A DNA stretch of 64,000 nucleotides from Ramlibacter rhizophilus (GCF_004681965.1 NZ_SMLL01000001.1:930001-994000); one strand, 5' to 3'. Numbered from the stretch's first letter, positions 1-9,856 are shown. Numbers and translations: made by a program. Notes: a model not told the origin generated them from the sequence alone.

Positions 1-522
1 GATGTCCACGCCGGCCTTGGCCGCCACGTAGGCCAGGTTGCTGCCCGTGCCGGTGAAGCCGGCGATGCTGGACACGTTGGCGATGAGCCCGTCGCCGCTT
101 TCCTTGAGCAGCGGCGCGAAGGCACGGATGGTCGCGAACACGCCGCGGAAGTTGGCCTGCATCAGCGCGTCGATGAGCGCGTCGTCCAGGCCGTCGAGGT
201 CGGCGGCGGGCACCGGCCGGGTGAAGCCGGCGCTGTTGACGAGGATGTCGCAGCGCTTCCACCCCTCGCGCACGGCCGCGGCGGCCTGCACCAGGGTGGC
301 GCTGTCGGTGATGTCGGCGCGCAGCGCGCCGTGGCGGCCTTCGGATGGCGCGGGAAGTTCGTCCGCGCGGGCCTGCGCGGCCTGCGGGTCGCCCCGGTGC
401 AGCAGCACGCAGGCAGCGCCCAGGGCGGCCAGGCGCCGCGCCGTGGCCAGGCCGATGGCGCCCGTGCCGCCGGCGATGACGGCCACCTTGCCGTCGAGTC
501 GGGTCTGGGGTTCGAAAGCCAT
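1..522 (-). CDS. SDR-family NAD(P)-dependent oxidoreductase (3' end outside window)
   Basis: Short-chain dehydrogenase/reductase with a Rossmann fold; 174 residues are visible and the C-terminus lies beyond the window edge. Seen: an N-terminal cofactor loop GGTGAIG, the NSAG motif, a catalytic Ser in NVSSIAG and the YVAAK catalytic Tyr/Lys near the window edge. The ATG at 522-520 lies one base after the dioxygenase stop, so the two genes are co-transcribed and probably translationally coupled. Family knowledge: SDRs oxidise or reduce alcohol/carbonyl groups in the cytoplasm. Next to an intradiol dioxygenase it probably acts in the same aromatic or alicyclic catabolic route, but the substrate cannot be deduced. 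Confidence 0.9.
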   Translation of the reverse strand, partial: MAFEPQTRLDGKVAVIAGGTGAIGLATARRLAALGAACVLLHRGDPQAAQARADELPAPSEGRHGALRADITDSATLVQAAAAVREGWKRCDILVNSAGFTRPVPAADLDGLDDALIDALMQANFRGVFATIRAFAPLLKESGDGLIANVSSIAGFTGTGSNLAYVAAKAGVDI

Positions 523-523
523 G

Positions 524-1390
524 TCAGGGAATGGGGGGAGTGGGAAACACGGTGGGCCCGGGGACGAGCCGGAAGTCGCGCTGCAGCTCGGCGGCGCCCC
601 CGGTGTCCTGCTCGGCGAGCTGCCCGACCAGCGGCTGCGTCACGCCGAACACCGGGTCCGTGAGGAGCGCATCCTCTTCGTCCAGGAAGACCTGCGTGAC
701 GAGCACGCGGTAGCCGGGCTTGCTGACCATGAAGTGCAGGTGCGCCGGCCGGTTGGGATGGCGCCGCTGGGCGCGCAGCAACTCGCCGCAGGGCCCGTCG
801 GTGGGCACGGGGTAGCCGGCCGGAACCACGGTGCGGAAGTGGTAGGCGCCCTGTGCGTCGGTGCTGAAGCGTCCGCGCAGGTTCATGTCGGGCTGCTGCT
901 CGTCCTGGTTCTCGTACAGGCCCACCGGAGAGGCCTGCCAGGCATCCACCGTCACGCCCGCCAGGGGCTCGCCGGATTCGTCGTACACGGTGCCGCGCAC
1001 CAGCAGCTCGCGTCCGGGGGTGTCGCCGCGCGCGATGCTTTCGCCCGGCTGGCACACGGGCGCGTTCGCGCGCCAGAAGGGGCCGAGCAGCGCCGCATGC
1101 GTTTCGCCGCCGGGGTCCAGGTTGTTCTGTAGGGCAACGACCGTGGACACGCCCAGCAGGTCGGACGCCAGGATCACCTCGTTCTTGGTGGGGCCGGTGG
1201 CCTGGCCGATGCCGACCAGGAAGCCGATGGCGCGTTCGAACTCGGCCTCGGTCAGGCGCACTTCCTGCACGTAGGCATGCAGGTGGCGCACCAGGCCGCC
1301 CATGAGCTCGCGCAAACGCGCATCGGGCGTGTTCTCCATGGCCGCCAGCACGGCGGGCAGCACCGAATCGGGGGATGAGATCAGTCGCAT
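524..1390 (-). CDS. Intradiol ring-cleavage dioxygenase (hydroxyquinol/catechol 1,2-dioxygenase type)
   Basis: A 288-residue intradiol dioxygenase that would cleave a catechol or hydroxyquinol ring between the two hydroxyls, using non-haem Fe(III). Seen: an N-terminal helical dimerisation region of the dioxygenase_N type, then the catalytic beta core with all four expected iron ligands, Tyr159 (GLYENQ), Tyr193 (GYPVP), His217 and His219 (RPAHLHF). Length matches the hydroxyquinol and catechol 1,2-dioxygenase families. The start at 1390 was chosen because it begins at the family N-terminus; longer in-frame versions run into the regulator region. The upstream palindrome at 1406-1417 is only 16 bp from the start codon, so a bound LacI-type repressor would block expression directly. 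Family assignment is firm; the exact ring substrate is not. Confidence 0.93.
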   Translation of the reverse strand: MRLISSPDSVLPAVLAAMENTPDARLRELMGGLVRHLHAYVQEVRLTEAEFERAIGFLVGIGQATGPTKNEVILASDLLGVSTVVALQNNLDPGGETHAALLGPFWRANAPVCQPGESIARGDTPGRELLVRGTVYDESGEPLAGVTVDAWQASPVGLYENQDEQQPDMNLRGRFSTDAQGAYHFRTVVPAGYPVPTDGPCGELLRAQRRHPNRPAHLHFMVSKPGYRVLVTQVFLDEEDALLTDPVFGVTQPLVGQLAEQDTGGAAELQRDFRLVPGPTVFPTPPIP

Positions 1391-1405
1391 GGCAACGGTC
1401 CGGCT

Positions 1406-1417
1406 GCAAACGTTTGC
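1406..1417. promoter_or_regulatory. LacI-type operator, copy 1
   Basis: Perfect 12-bp palindrome GCAAACGTTTGC with a central CG, the classic half-site architecture of LacI/PurR-family operators. It lies 16 bp upstream of the dioxygenase start codon. An identical copy lies at 1509-1520, and a third dyad (CGGGT-AA-ACCCG) sits between them at 1452-1463. Confidence 0.75.
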
Positions 1418-1508
1418 GGGATTGTGGGCGCCCCGACTGCCCCAACCGCCTCGGGTAAACCCGCGTTTCAAAGGTCTTGAGCTTTGCGGCGACCTCCCCA
1501 AGAATGGC

Positions 1509-1520
1509 GCAAACGTTTGC
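1509..1520. promoter_or_regulatory. LacI-type operator, copy 2
   Basis: Second exact copy of GCAAACGTTTGC, 103 bp centre to centre from the first and 28 bp upstream of the LacI-family gene. Two identical sites flanking a divergent promoter region suggest autorepression and possibly DNA looping by a tetrameric or paired-dimer repressor. Confidence 0.75.
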
Positions 1521-1547
1521 CACCCCTTCGCCACCCACTCCGTCCGC

Positions 1548-2597
1548 ATGCTCCCTACCCCGCCAGTCACCATCCGCGACGTCGCCCAGGCGGCGGGGGT
1601 GCACGTGTCCACCGTCTCCCGCGCACTCGACCCGCGCCGCCGCGCCGGCGTGAGCGCCGAGATGGTGGAGCTGGTGGAGCGCACCGCGCGCCGGCTCGGC
1701 TACCGGCCCAACCGTGCCGCCTCGGCCCTGCGCACCGGGCGCACGCACACCATCGGGGTGCTGGTGCCGGACATGACGAACCCCGTGTTCCCGCCCATCC
1801 TGCAGGGCGTGGAGGGCTGCGCCGCCGCGCGCGGCTGCTTCGTGCTGGTGGCCAATGCCTCGGACCCGGCCATGGCAATGGGCGTGGTGGAGCGCATGCT
1901 GGCCCAGCAGGTGGACGGGATCGTGCTGGCCACCGCCGCCCGGGAGGATCCGCTGGTGGACTTCATCACCGCGAGCGGCCTGCATGCCGTGATGGTCAAC
2001 CGCGCCGACGAATCCGGCCGCCTGCCCTCGGTGGTGAGCGACGACCGGCTGGCGATGAAGCTGGCGGTGGAACACGTGCTGCGCACGGGCTGCCGCCGCA
2101 TCGCGCACCTGGCCGGCCCGCAGCACCTGCCCACCGGCGCGGGGCGCCTGCACGGATTCGAGCAGGCCCTGCGCGAGGCCGGGCAGAGTGCGGCCGGCGT
2201 GGAAACCTGCGAGTCCTACAGCCGCGAGGCCGGCCGCAGCGCCATGGCGCAGCTGCTGGCCCGCGTGGGCAAGCGCCTCGACGCCGTGGTGTGCTGCAAC
2301 GACCTGGTGGCGCTCGGCGCCTACGACGCCCTGCGGGCCGCGGGCCTGCGCATTCCCGAGGATGTCTCGGTCACCGGCCACAACGACATGCCGCTGGTGG
2401 ACATGGTCAACCCGCCCCTGACCACCATCGGCCTGCCGCACCGGGAGCTCGGCTGGCGCGCTGCGCAGCTGCTGTTCGAACGCCTGGACGGCACCTCCCT
2501 GTCCCCCGCCACCGTGGTGCTGCGCCCCGAGCTGGTGGTGCGCGCATCCACCCTCGCCCTGCGCGACGCTGCCGCCATGGCCGCGCCTCGCGCCTGA
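1548..2597 (+). CDS. LacI-family transcriptional regulator
   Basis: A 349-residue LacI/GalR regulator. Seen: an N-terminal helix-turn-helix (TIRDVAQAAGVHVSTVSRAL, about residues 7-26), the hinge region ending in YRPNRAASALR, and a periplasmic-binding-protein-like effector domain starting at HTIGVLVPD and running to the C-terminus. The ATG at 1548 gives the normal LacI N-terminus; the open frame extends upstream but crosses the operators. It is divergent from the dioxygenase and followed after 22 bp by an amidohydrolase, so it probably controls both directions through the two palindromes. Its effector is likely a substrate or intermediate of this pathway; inference only. Confidence 0.95.
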   Translation: MLPTPPVTIRDVAQAAGVHVSTVSRALDPRRRAGVSAEMVELVERTARRLGYRPNRAASALRTGRTHTIGVLVPDMTNPVFPPILQGVEGCAAARGCFVLVANASDPAMAMGVVERMLAQQVDGIVLATAAREDPLVDFITASGLHAVMVNRADESGRLPSVVSDDRLAMKLAVEHVLRTGCRRIAHLAGPQHLPTGAGRLHGFEQALREAGQSAAGVETCESYSREAGRSAMAQLLARVGKRLDAVVCCNDLVALGAYDALRAAGLRIPEDVSVTGHNDMPLVDMVNPPLTTIGLPHRELGWRAAQLLFERLDGTSLSPATVVLRPELVVRASTLALRDAAAMAAPRA

Positions 2598-2619
2598 CCG
2601 CCTCCCCACGAAGGACCCC

Positions 2620-4044
2620 ATGAGCCAGAACCTCCTCATCAAGAACGCGACCATCCTGTCCATGGACCCGGCCGTGGGCGACTTCGCCGACGCCGACATC
2701 CTGGTCCAGGGCGACAAGATCGCCGCGGTCGGCCCGAACCTGAACGCCGGCGACGCCGAGGTGGTGGACGGCCGAGGGCGCATCGTCACGCCGGGCATGG
2801 TCAATGCGCACATCCACACCTGGGAGTACCAGCTGCGCGGCATCGGCTCCGACTGGGTGGGCAACCGCGACTACCACGCCAACATGCACAAGAAGCTCGC
2901 GCTGCACTACGAGGCGCGCGACGTGTACCTGGGCAACCTGCTGGGGGCGCTCAACCAGCTGCGAAACGGCACGACCACCATCGTGGACTGGTGCCACATC
3001 CTGCGCGACGCCGAGATGACCGACGTCGCCATCGATGCGCTGGAGGAGTCCGGCATCCGCGCCGTGTTCGCACGCGGCACCGTGAAGCCACCCGAGCGCC
3101 CCGGCGAGATCCCCTTCCACAAGAAGCCCTTCCCGCGCGAGGAAGTGCATCGCCTGCGCACCGGGCGCCTGGCCTCCGACGACCGCCTGGTGACGCTGGC
3201 CATGGCCATCCTCGGTCCCGACTGGGGCGAGTACGACGTGGCGGTGCACGACATCCGCCTGGCACGCGAGTACGGCCTGATCAACTCCGCGCACACCTAC
3301 GGCCGCAAGGGCAAGCGCGTGGTGGAGGACGGCTACCCGCGCCTGGCCCGGGAGGGCCTGCTCGGGCCGGACCACAACATCGGCCACGGCAACTGCTTCG
3401 ACGAGGACGAACTCAAGCTGGTGCTCGACGCCGGCTGCACCATCACGGCGACCAACCTCACCGAGATGCTCAATTACGAGCAGCCCGCCATGCTGGGGCG
3501 CATCGTGAAGTACGGCGCCACGCCCTCCATCGGCACCGACTGCGATCCCTACTTCAACAGCTCGATGCTGTGGGTCATGCGGCACGCCTTCCTGCACCAG
3601 CGCGAGCTGGACAACCGCAGCCTCTGGAAGGAAGGCCAGTGGCCGGCGAAGACGCAGCACTCCACCCTCACGCGGGACGCCCTCTACTGGGCCACCATGG
3701 GCGGCGCCAAGGCTTTCGGCCTGGACCGCAAGACCGGCTCCATCACGCCGGGCAAGCAGGCCGACCTGATCATGTTCGACACGCGGACCATGAACCTCTT
3801 CCCCGGCGGCGCGGGCGGCAACCCGGCGCACCTGGTGGTCATGTACGCCGAGACCTCCGACATCGAGAACGTGCTGGTGGCCGGCCGCTTCGCCAAGCGT
3901 GCAGGCCGCCTCACCTTCGACGCCCAGCGCCTCGAACGCCTGAGCGAGGAACTGCTGCACTCGCGGCTGCGCCTGTTCGAGCAGGGGCAGTTCCGCTGCG
4001 AGCCCGTCGAGCGCGGACCGCAGCCAGCGCACTTCCACATCTGA
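2620..4044 (+). CDS. Metal-dependent amidohydrolase (chlorohydrolase/cytosine-deaminase-like)
   Basis: A 474-residue amidohydrolase-superfamily enzyme of the AtzA/TrzN/SsnA-like branch, which hydrolyses C-N or C-Cl bonds or deaminates ring substrates. Seen: an N-terminal beta-sandwich start (LIKNATILSMD), the first metal motif HIH in NAHIHTWE, a strand-5 His in SAHTYG, a strand-6 His in GHGNCF and a strand-8 Asp in GTDCDP. The C-terminal part returns to the sandwich (GKQADLIMFDT). All expected single-metal ligands are present, so it should be active. A GAAGGA ribosome site precedes the ATG. It is only distantly similar to the other two amidohydrolases in the island, suggesting a different step. 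Substrate unknown. Confidence 0.92.
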   Translation: MSQNLLIKNATILSMDPAVGDFADADILVQGDKIAAVGPNLNAGDAEVVDGRGRIVTPGMVNAHIHTWEYQLRGIGSDWVGNRDYHANMHKKLALHYEARDVYLGNLLGALNQLRNGTTTIVDWCHILRDAEMTDVAIDALEESGIRAVFARGTVKPPERPGEIPFHKKPFPREEVHRLRTGRLASDDRLVTLAMAILGPDWGEYDVAVHDIRLAREYGLINSAHTYGRKGKRVVEDGYPRLAREGLLGPDHNIGHGNCFDEDELKLVLDAGCTITATNLTEMLNYEQPAMLGRIVKYGATPSIGTDCDPYFNSSMLWVMRHAFLHQRELDNRSLWKEGQWPAKTQHSTLTRDALYWATMGGAKAFGLDRKTGSITPGKQADLIMFDTRTMNLFPGGAGGNPAHLVVMYAETSDIENVLVAGRFAKRAGRLTFDAQRLERLSEELLHSRLRLFEQGQFRCEPVERGPQPAHFHI

Positions 4045-4099
4045 AACCGGGTCCGCCCGGCGCCTTCTCATCGACCCGTCCTCACAGGAGATTTTCACG

Positions 4100-5605
4100 A
4101 TGACGAGCAGCGATTCGAACTTCTGGACGCGCCTTCGCGTCCTCCTGGCCGCCACGGCGCTTGCCCTTGCCGCCGCGCCCGCACTGGCGCAGCCCGCCGG
4201 CACGCTCAAGTTCGGCACCAACCAGCAGGTGGACGACTGGGAGACCCTCACCAAGGCCAACAGCACCTACACCTCCCTCATCTACGAGGGCCTGGCGGAC
4301 ATGGCCGCCGACGGCGTGACCCTGCGGCCCAAGCTCGCCGCCTCCTGGAAGGAAAGCCCCGGCAAGCTGGAGATCACGCTCAAGCCCGGCGTGACCTTCC
4401 ACGACGGCACGCCCTTCGATGCCGCCGCGGTGGTGAAGAACCTGGAACGCGTGCGCGACACGCCCAGCCAGTGGCGCGGCGTGCTCAACCCCGTGGAGAA
4501 GTTCGTCGTGGTCTCGCCCACGCGCGTGGACATCCACCTCAAGCGCCCGGCCCCCAACCTGCTGCCCAACCTCGCGCGGCGGGGCGCCTACATGGTCTCG
4601 CCCAAGGCGCTGGACGACGGCAGCTACAAGACCCACCCGGTGGGCACCGGCCCCTGGAAGTTCGAGCCCAAGGACAGCGTCAAGGGCCTGCGCACCGTGG
4701 TGAACTGGTACGACGGCTACCACGACCCCAAGAGCGTCGGGCCGCGCCGCATCGAGGTCACCCACATCAACGACCCGGACAGCCTCTACAACGCGCTGCG
4801 CACCGGGCAGGTGGACATCGTCTGGACCAGCGCCTCCATCGCCAAGCGCGCCGAGCGCGAGGGCATGAAGACCACCTGGTTCCCCTCGGTGCTGTGGCAC
4901 CTGCAGATGATGGACACGGTCAACACCTTCAACAGCCCCAAGCTGCGCAAGGCGATCTGCCACGCCATGAACCCGCAGGACTACCTGGACGCGGCCCTCG
5001 GCGGCAACGGCAAGGTGCACACGCAGCGCCTGCGCCAGGGCAACGTGGGCTACAGCCCGGACGTCAAGGGCTACCCGCACGACCTGGCCAAGGCCAAGGC
5101 GCTGATGGCCGAACTGGGCAACCCCAAGGTGGAATTCACCCTCGCCACCTTCGACAGCCAGCGCACCATCGCCGAGCTGTTCAAGGCGCAGATGGCGCAG
5201 ATCGGCGTGGACGTGAAGCTGGACATCATGACCTTCGGCCAGTTCTTCAGCACCTTCCGCAGTGGCAAGTACCCGGCGGCCATCCTCACCGATTCGCAGG
5301 ACACCGGCCCCTACGACTACTACCTCTATCACTTCGCGCCCACCGGCGCCGGCAACCCGCTCAAGACCACCTTCCCGGCCATCGAGTCGGCCGTGAAGGA
5401 GGCCCTCGCGGCGAGCGATCCGGCGGCGCAGAACGCGGCCTGGCAGAAGATGATCAAGGTGATCGACGACGAGGCCCTGGACTGCGGCTTCTTCGACTAC
5501 ACCGCCTACTGGGCCTACAACCCCAAGCGCATCGGCAACGTGAACTCGACGGTGGGCGACGTGGCGGTGTTCCGCTACCCGGAGGTCAAGGTCCTCGCGC
5601 CTTGA
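4100..5605 (+). CDS. ABC transporter substrate-binding protein, family 5 (dipeptide/oligopeptide type)
   Basis: A 501-residue periplasmic solute receptor of the DppA/OppA family. Seen: a Sec signal peptide with a hydrophobic Ala/Leu-rich core and cleavage near ALAQP, then the SBP_bac_5 body with typical segments such as LKPGVTFHDGTPFDA and AKALMAELG. An AGGAGA ribosome site precedes the ATG. It lies upstream of, and in the same operon as, the permease, permease-ATPase fusion and ATPase, so it is the binding component of that importer. Members of this family bind peptides, opines, glutathione and many amide compounds; the position between amidohydrolases suggests the cargo is their substrate. 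Confidence 0.93.
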   Translation: MTSSDSNFWTRLRVLLAATALALAAAPALAQPAGTLKFGTNQQVDDWETLTKANSTYTSLIYEGLADMAADGVTLRPKLAASWKESPGKLEITLKPGVTFHDGTPFDAAAVVKNLERVRDTPSQWRGVLNPVEKFVVVSPTRVDIHLKRPAPNLLPNLARRGAYMVSPKALDDGSYKTHPVGTGPWKFEPKDSVKGLRTVVNWYDGYHDPKSVGPRRIEVTHINDPDSLYNALRTGQVDIVWTSASIAKRAEREGMKTTWFPSVLWHLQMMDTVNTFNSPKLRKAICHAMNPQDYLDAALGGNGKVHTQRLRQGNVGYSPDVKGYPHDLAKAKALMAELGNPKVEFTLATFDSQRTIAELFKAQMAQIGVDVKLDIMTFGQFFSTFRSGKYPAAILTDSQDTGPYDYYLYHFAPTGAGNPLKTTFPAIESAVKEALAASDPAAQNAAWQKMIKVIDDEALDCGFFDYTAYWAYNPKRIGNVNSTVGDVAVFRYPEVKVLAP

Positions 5606-5616
5606 GTGCAGCGCCC

Positions 5617-6948
5617 ATGACCCGCCAGACCTCCCGCATCCTGATCCAGCGAGCCTGCGTCCTCACCATGGACGCGGCGCTGGGCGACCTCACCGAAGGC
5701 GACGTGCTGCTGGAGGACGGCCGCATCACGGCCGTCGGCGACCAGCTGTCCGCCGAGGGCGCGCAGCGCATCGACGCGGCCGGGATGATCCTGATCCCGG
5801 GCCTGATCGACTCCCACACCCATATGTGGCAGGGTCCGCTCAAGGGCCTGGGCGCCGGCAACTGGGGCATGGCCGACTACCAGAAGCACGTGTTCCCGCT
5901 GCGCGAGAAGTTCGGTGCCGAGGACATGGGGGACGCGACCTTCGCCGCCGGCGTGGAGATGCTGGACAAGGGCACCACCACGGTGCTGGACTTCTGCCAC
6001 AACGTGATGACGCCCGCGCACGCGGACCAGGCGCTCGCCGCGCACCGCCGCACCGGCCAGCGCATCGTCTTCGGCTACGGCATGCTGGGCAGCCACGGCG
6101 CCCCGGCCTCCGAGCAGGACTGGCGACTCGCGCAGGTTCGCGAGCTCGCCCGCACGCTGGACGCGAAGCCGACTTCGCTGCTGCGCCTGGGCATCGCCGT
6201 GGGTTCGCTGGAATACGTGGGGCTGGCGGCCATGCGCCGCGAGATCGAGACGGGACGCGAGCTGGGCCTGCCCATGAGCTTCCACCAGAACCCGCCGGGC
6301 CAGATCCGCGAACTGCACGCGGCCGGCCTGCTCGGGCCCGACCTGCTGCCCGTGCATGCCAACGTGGCCACCGACGAGGAACTGGCGGCCCTGGCCGCCT
6401 GCGGCGCCGGCATCTCCTTCACCGTCGAAGGCGAGTTCGGCGGCGGCCGTCCCATGTCCATCATCGGCCGCGCGCACCGCGCCGGCGTCACGCCCAGCCT
6501 GGGCGTGGACATTCCCTCGCGCGTGGCCATGGACCTGTTCTCGCAGATGCGCCTGACCTTCCACGTCATGCGGGCCGAGGAGGCGCTGGCCGAACGACTC
6601 GCAGGGCGCTGGCCGCTCGCGCGGCGGCCCGGAACGCCCCATGCGCAGCCCCGCCACATGCTGGAGTACGTCACCGTCAACGCCGCCCGCGCGCTCGGCC
6701 TGGGTGAGTGCCTGGGCCGCATCGCGCCCGGCTGCATCGCCGACCTGGTGCTGCTGCGAACCGATCCCTACGGCATGTCCGTGGGCGATCCGGCAGCGCA
6801 CGTCGCCTTGCAGGCCAGCGCCTCGGACGTGGACACCGTCATCGTCGGCGGCGTGGTGCGCAAGCGCGGCGGCGAGCTGCAGGACATGGACCGCGCCGAG
6901 GCCGCCGCCGCCACGCGGCGGGTGCGCAGCCGCGTCCTGGCGCAGTGA
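5617..6948 (+). CDS. Metal-dependent amidohydrolase, paralogue A
   Basis: A 443-residue amidohydrolase-superfamily protein. Metal ligands seen: HTH in DSHTHMWQ, His in MSFHQN, His in LPVHAN and Asp in LGVDIPS. The ATG at 5617 lies 11 bp after the stop of the substrate-binding protein. It shares long near-identical blocks with the gene at 10885 ([16 protein letters not shown], the PSLGVD region, [11 protein letters not shown]), so the two are paralogues from a duplication within this cluster. They flank the ABC transporter genes. Likely role: hydrolytic deamination or amide cleavage of the imported compound in the cytoplasm; substrate unknown. Confidence 0.92.
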   Translation: MTRQTSRILIQRACVLTMDAALGDLTEGDVLLEDGRITAVGDQLSAEGAQRIDAAGMILIPGLIDSHTHMWQGPLKGLGAGNWGMADYQKHVFPLREKFGAEDMGDATFAAGVEMLDKGTTTVLDFCHNVMTPAHADQALAAHRRTGQRIVFGYGMLGSHGAPASEQDWRLAQVRELARTLDAKPTSLLRLGIAVGSLEYVGLAAMRREIETGRELGLPMSFHQNPPGQIRELHAAGLLGPDLLPVHANVATDEELAALAACGAGISFTVEGEFGGGRPMSIIGRAHRAGVTPSLGVDIPSRVAMDLFSQMRLTFHVMRAEEALAERLAGRWPLARRPGTPHAQPRHMLEYVTVNAARALGLGECLGRIAPGCIADLVLLRTDPYGMSVGDPAAHVALQASASDVDTVIVGGVVRKRGGELQDMDRAEAAAATRRVRSRVLAQ

Positions 6949-6963
6949 GGCAGCGGGCCGGCC

Positions 6964-7908
6964 ATGAAGCAGCTCCTGATCTCCCGCCTGCTGTCGGTGC
7001 TGCCCATCCTGCTGGCGGTCTCGCTCTTCACCTTCGCCCTCACCCGCCTCACCGCGACCGACCCGGTGGTGCAGATCCTCGGACCCGGCGCCTCCGAGCA
7101 GGACCGCATCGAGTACGCGCAGCGCCTGGGCCTGGACCGGTCGCTTCCGCACCAGTTCCTGGGCTGGGTAACCGACGCGGCCCAGGGCGACCTGGGCGTG
7201 TCCTACTACACGGCCCTGCCGGTCTCGCAGGCCCTGGCCAGTGGCATCAGCATCACGCTCACGCTGGCCGTGGCGGGCATGACGCTCGCGCTCCTCATCG
7301 GCATTCCCGTGGGCATCTGGGGCGCGGTGCGGCACGGCTCCTGGGCCGACCGGCTGGTCTCCATGGTGGTGGCACTCGGCCTCGCGGTGCCCAGCATCTG
7401 GCTGGCGCTGCTGCTCTCGCTGGTCTTCGCGGTGAAGTTGCAGTGGGTGCAGGTGGTGGGCTACACGCCGTTTTCCGACAGCCCCTTGCAGTGGGCGCGC
7501 GGCCTGGTCCTTCCGGCCTTCGCCTTGAGCGTGCACACGGCGGCGGTCATCGCGCGCCAGGTGCGCAGCGCCATGATCGAGGTGCTGCGCTCCAGCTACG
7601 TGCATGCGTTGCGCGCCCGCGGACTGCCGCAGCGGCTGATCGTCTCGCGCTATGCGATTCGCAACGCCATGGTGCCGGTGCTGAGCGTCATGGCCATCCA
7701 GATGTCGGTTCTGGTGGGCGCGAGCATCGCCGTCGAGCGCATCTTCGCCATTCCGGCACTCGGCACCCTGCTGATCGACAGCGTGGTGCGCGGGGATTTC
7801 CCGATCCTGCAGGGCGCCGTGGTGGTCATCGCCACCATCGTGCTGGCCGTCAACCTGCTCGCGGACATCGGCTACGCGCTCCTGAATCCCAAGGTGCGGC
7901 CCCAGTGA
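6964..7908 (+). CDS. ABC transporter permease, DppB type
   Basis: A 314-residue inner-membrane permease of the dipeptide/nickel class. Seen: an N-terminal membrane helix (LLSVLPILLAVSLFTFAL), the DppB-type periplasmic segment after it, five further hydrophobic helices and the cytoplasmic EAA loop containing RARGLPQRLIVSRYAIRNA, which docks to the ATPase. Its stop overlaps the GTG start of the next gene (GTGA), indicating translational coupling. It forms the transmembrane channel with the permease half of the following fusion protein. Confidence 0.94.
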   Translation: MKQLLISRLLSVLPILLAVSLFTFALTRLTATDPVVQILGPGASEQDRIEYAQRLGLDRSLPHQFLGWVTDAAQGDLGVSYYTALPVSQALASGISITLTLAVAGMTLALLIGIPVGIWGAVRHGSWADRLVSMVVALGLAVPSIWLALLLSLVFAVKLQWVQVVGYTPFSDSPLQWARGLVLPAFALSVHTAAVIARQVRSAMIEVLRSSYVHALRARGLPQRLIVSRYAIRNAMVPVLSVMAIQMSVLVGASIAVERIFAIPALGTLLIDSVVRGDFPILQGAVVVIATIVLAVNLLADIGYALLNPKVRPQ

Positions 7909-9856
7909 GCGCAACCACCCCCACCCCCGAAGCACTGGCACCGGACGGCGAGGCGCGCGCACCGCGCCGGCCCGGATGGCATGCCTTCATGCGCCCGCTG
8001 GCGCTGGTGCCGGCCGGCTTCCTGCTCCTGCTGCTGCTGTGCGCCCTGTTCGCGCCGGCCATCGCGCCGCACGACCCCTTTCTTCCCAGCATCAAGAACC
8101 GCCTGGCGCCGCCCGGCCCGGTGTACTGGCTGGGCACGGACGACCTGGGCCGCGACATGCTCTCGCGCCTCATCTTCGGCGCGCGCACCGCGCTGGTGGC
8201 TTCGTTCCAGAGCGTCTCCATCGGCCTGGTGCTGGGCGTGAGCATCGGGCTGCTCGCGGGCTACGTCGGCGGCTGGGTGGACCGCGCCGCCATGCGCTTC
8301 GCGGACGTGATGCAGTCGATCCCGGCGGTGCTGCTGGCGCTGGCCCTGATCGGCGTGCTGGGCAAGGGACTGGGCAATGCCATGCTCGCGGTGGGCCTGA
8401 TCTTCTCGGTGAGCTTCATGCGCATCACGCGCGCCGTGGTGCTGGCCGAGCGCGAACAGCTCTACGTGGACGCCGCGCGGGTACTGGGCCTCCCGCCCCT
8501 GCATATCATGGTGCGGCAGATCCTGCCCAACGTGGCCGGGCCGCTGGTCGTGCAGGCGTCCATCGCCCTGGGCACGGCCCTGCTGATCGAGGCCATGCTG
8601 AGCTTCCTGGGCGTGGGCGCGGACAGCACGCAGGTCAGCTGGGGCGCCATGCTGGAGACGGCGCGCCAGTTCCAGAGCGAGCAGCCGCTCTTGCCCGTCA
8701 TGCCGGGCCTGGCGATCACGCTCACCGTGCTGTCCTACAACCTGCTGGGCGACGTGCTGCGCGAGCGGCTGCTGCCCGGCGGCGGGCCGGTGGCGCGCGT
8801 TCGCGCGGGCGCGGCTGCGGCATCGGCGGCAGCGGCAGCCGCGGTGCCCTCCCCGGTGCAGCCCGAGGGCGCGGACGGCGGGGCCCTGCTGCAGGTTCGC
8901 GGCCTCACCGTCATGGCAGGCGAGTCCGAACTGCTCAGCGGAGTCGACCTGCAGCTGCGCCGCGGCGAGGTGCTGGGGCTGGTGGGCGAGTCCGGCTGTG
9001 GCAAGTCCATGACGGCCTCGGCCCTCATGGGCCTGCTGCCGCCCGGCGCGCGGATCGGGGCCGGGTCGGTGCGCCTGGGCGGACAGGAGCTGGTCGGCCT
9101 GCCCGAGGATGCCATGCGCCAGATCCGGGGCAAGCGCATCGGCATGATCTTCCAGGACCCGAACGCCGCCCTGTCGCCCGTGCACACCATCGGCACCCAG
9201 CTGGTGGACGCCGTGCGCGCCCACACGAAGGTGAGCCGGCGCGAGGCCCTGGCCCGCGCGGTGGAACTGCTGGAACTCGTGGGCGTGCCCGACGCCGCGC
9301 GCCGCATGAACGACTACCCGCACCAGTTCTCCGGGGGCATGGCCCAGCGCGTGGTCATCGCCGGCGCCCTGGCCTGCAAGCCCGAGCTGCTGATCGCCGA
9401 CGAGCCCACCACCGCGCTGGACGTGACCATCCAGGCCCAGGTGCTCGACCTGCTGACCGAGCTGCGCGAGAAGCTGGGCATGTCGGTGCTGCTGATCACG
9501 CACGACCTGGGCGTGGTGGCCGACCTGTGCGACCGCGTCGCGGTCATGTATGCCGGGCAGATCGTCGAGACCGGTGGCGTGGAGGAGACCCTCACCACGC
9601 CGCGCCACCCCTACACCGCCGCGCTGCTGCAGGCCATGCCGCGCGGCCAGTCGGGACTGCGCAGCCTGGCCACCATTGCCGGACGCGTTCCGCCGGCCTG
9701 GGCGTGGCCGCGCGGCTGCCGCTTCCATCCACGGTGCCCGCGCGCCCTGCCCGCCTGCGCCGACGCATCGGTGCCGCTGGAGCACGGCGTGCGCTGCATC
9801 CGTGCCCAAGGCGACCCTGCGCCCGCGCCGGCGTCCACCTCCCTGGAGACCGCACG

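Noticed and set aside
162-2864. A long open frame (900 codons) on the minus strand
   Set aside because: It overlaps the dioxygenase and LacI genes in other frames and its residues (Arg/Ala/His/Gly-rich) show no family motif; long shadow frames are expected in DNA this rich in G and C.
4471-6948. Reading the amidohydrolase at 5617 as starting inside the substrate-binding protein gene
   Set aside because: The upstream part is an out-of-phase reading of the binding-protein gene; the ATG at 5617 begins the family N-terminus.
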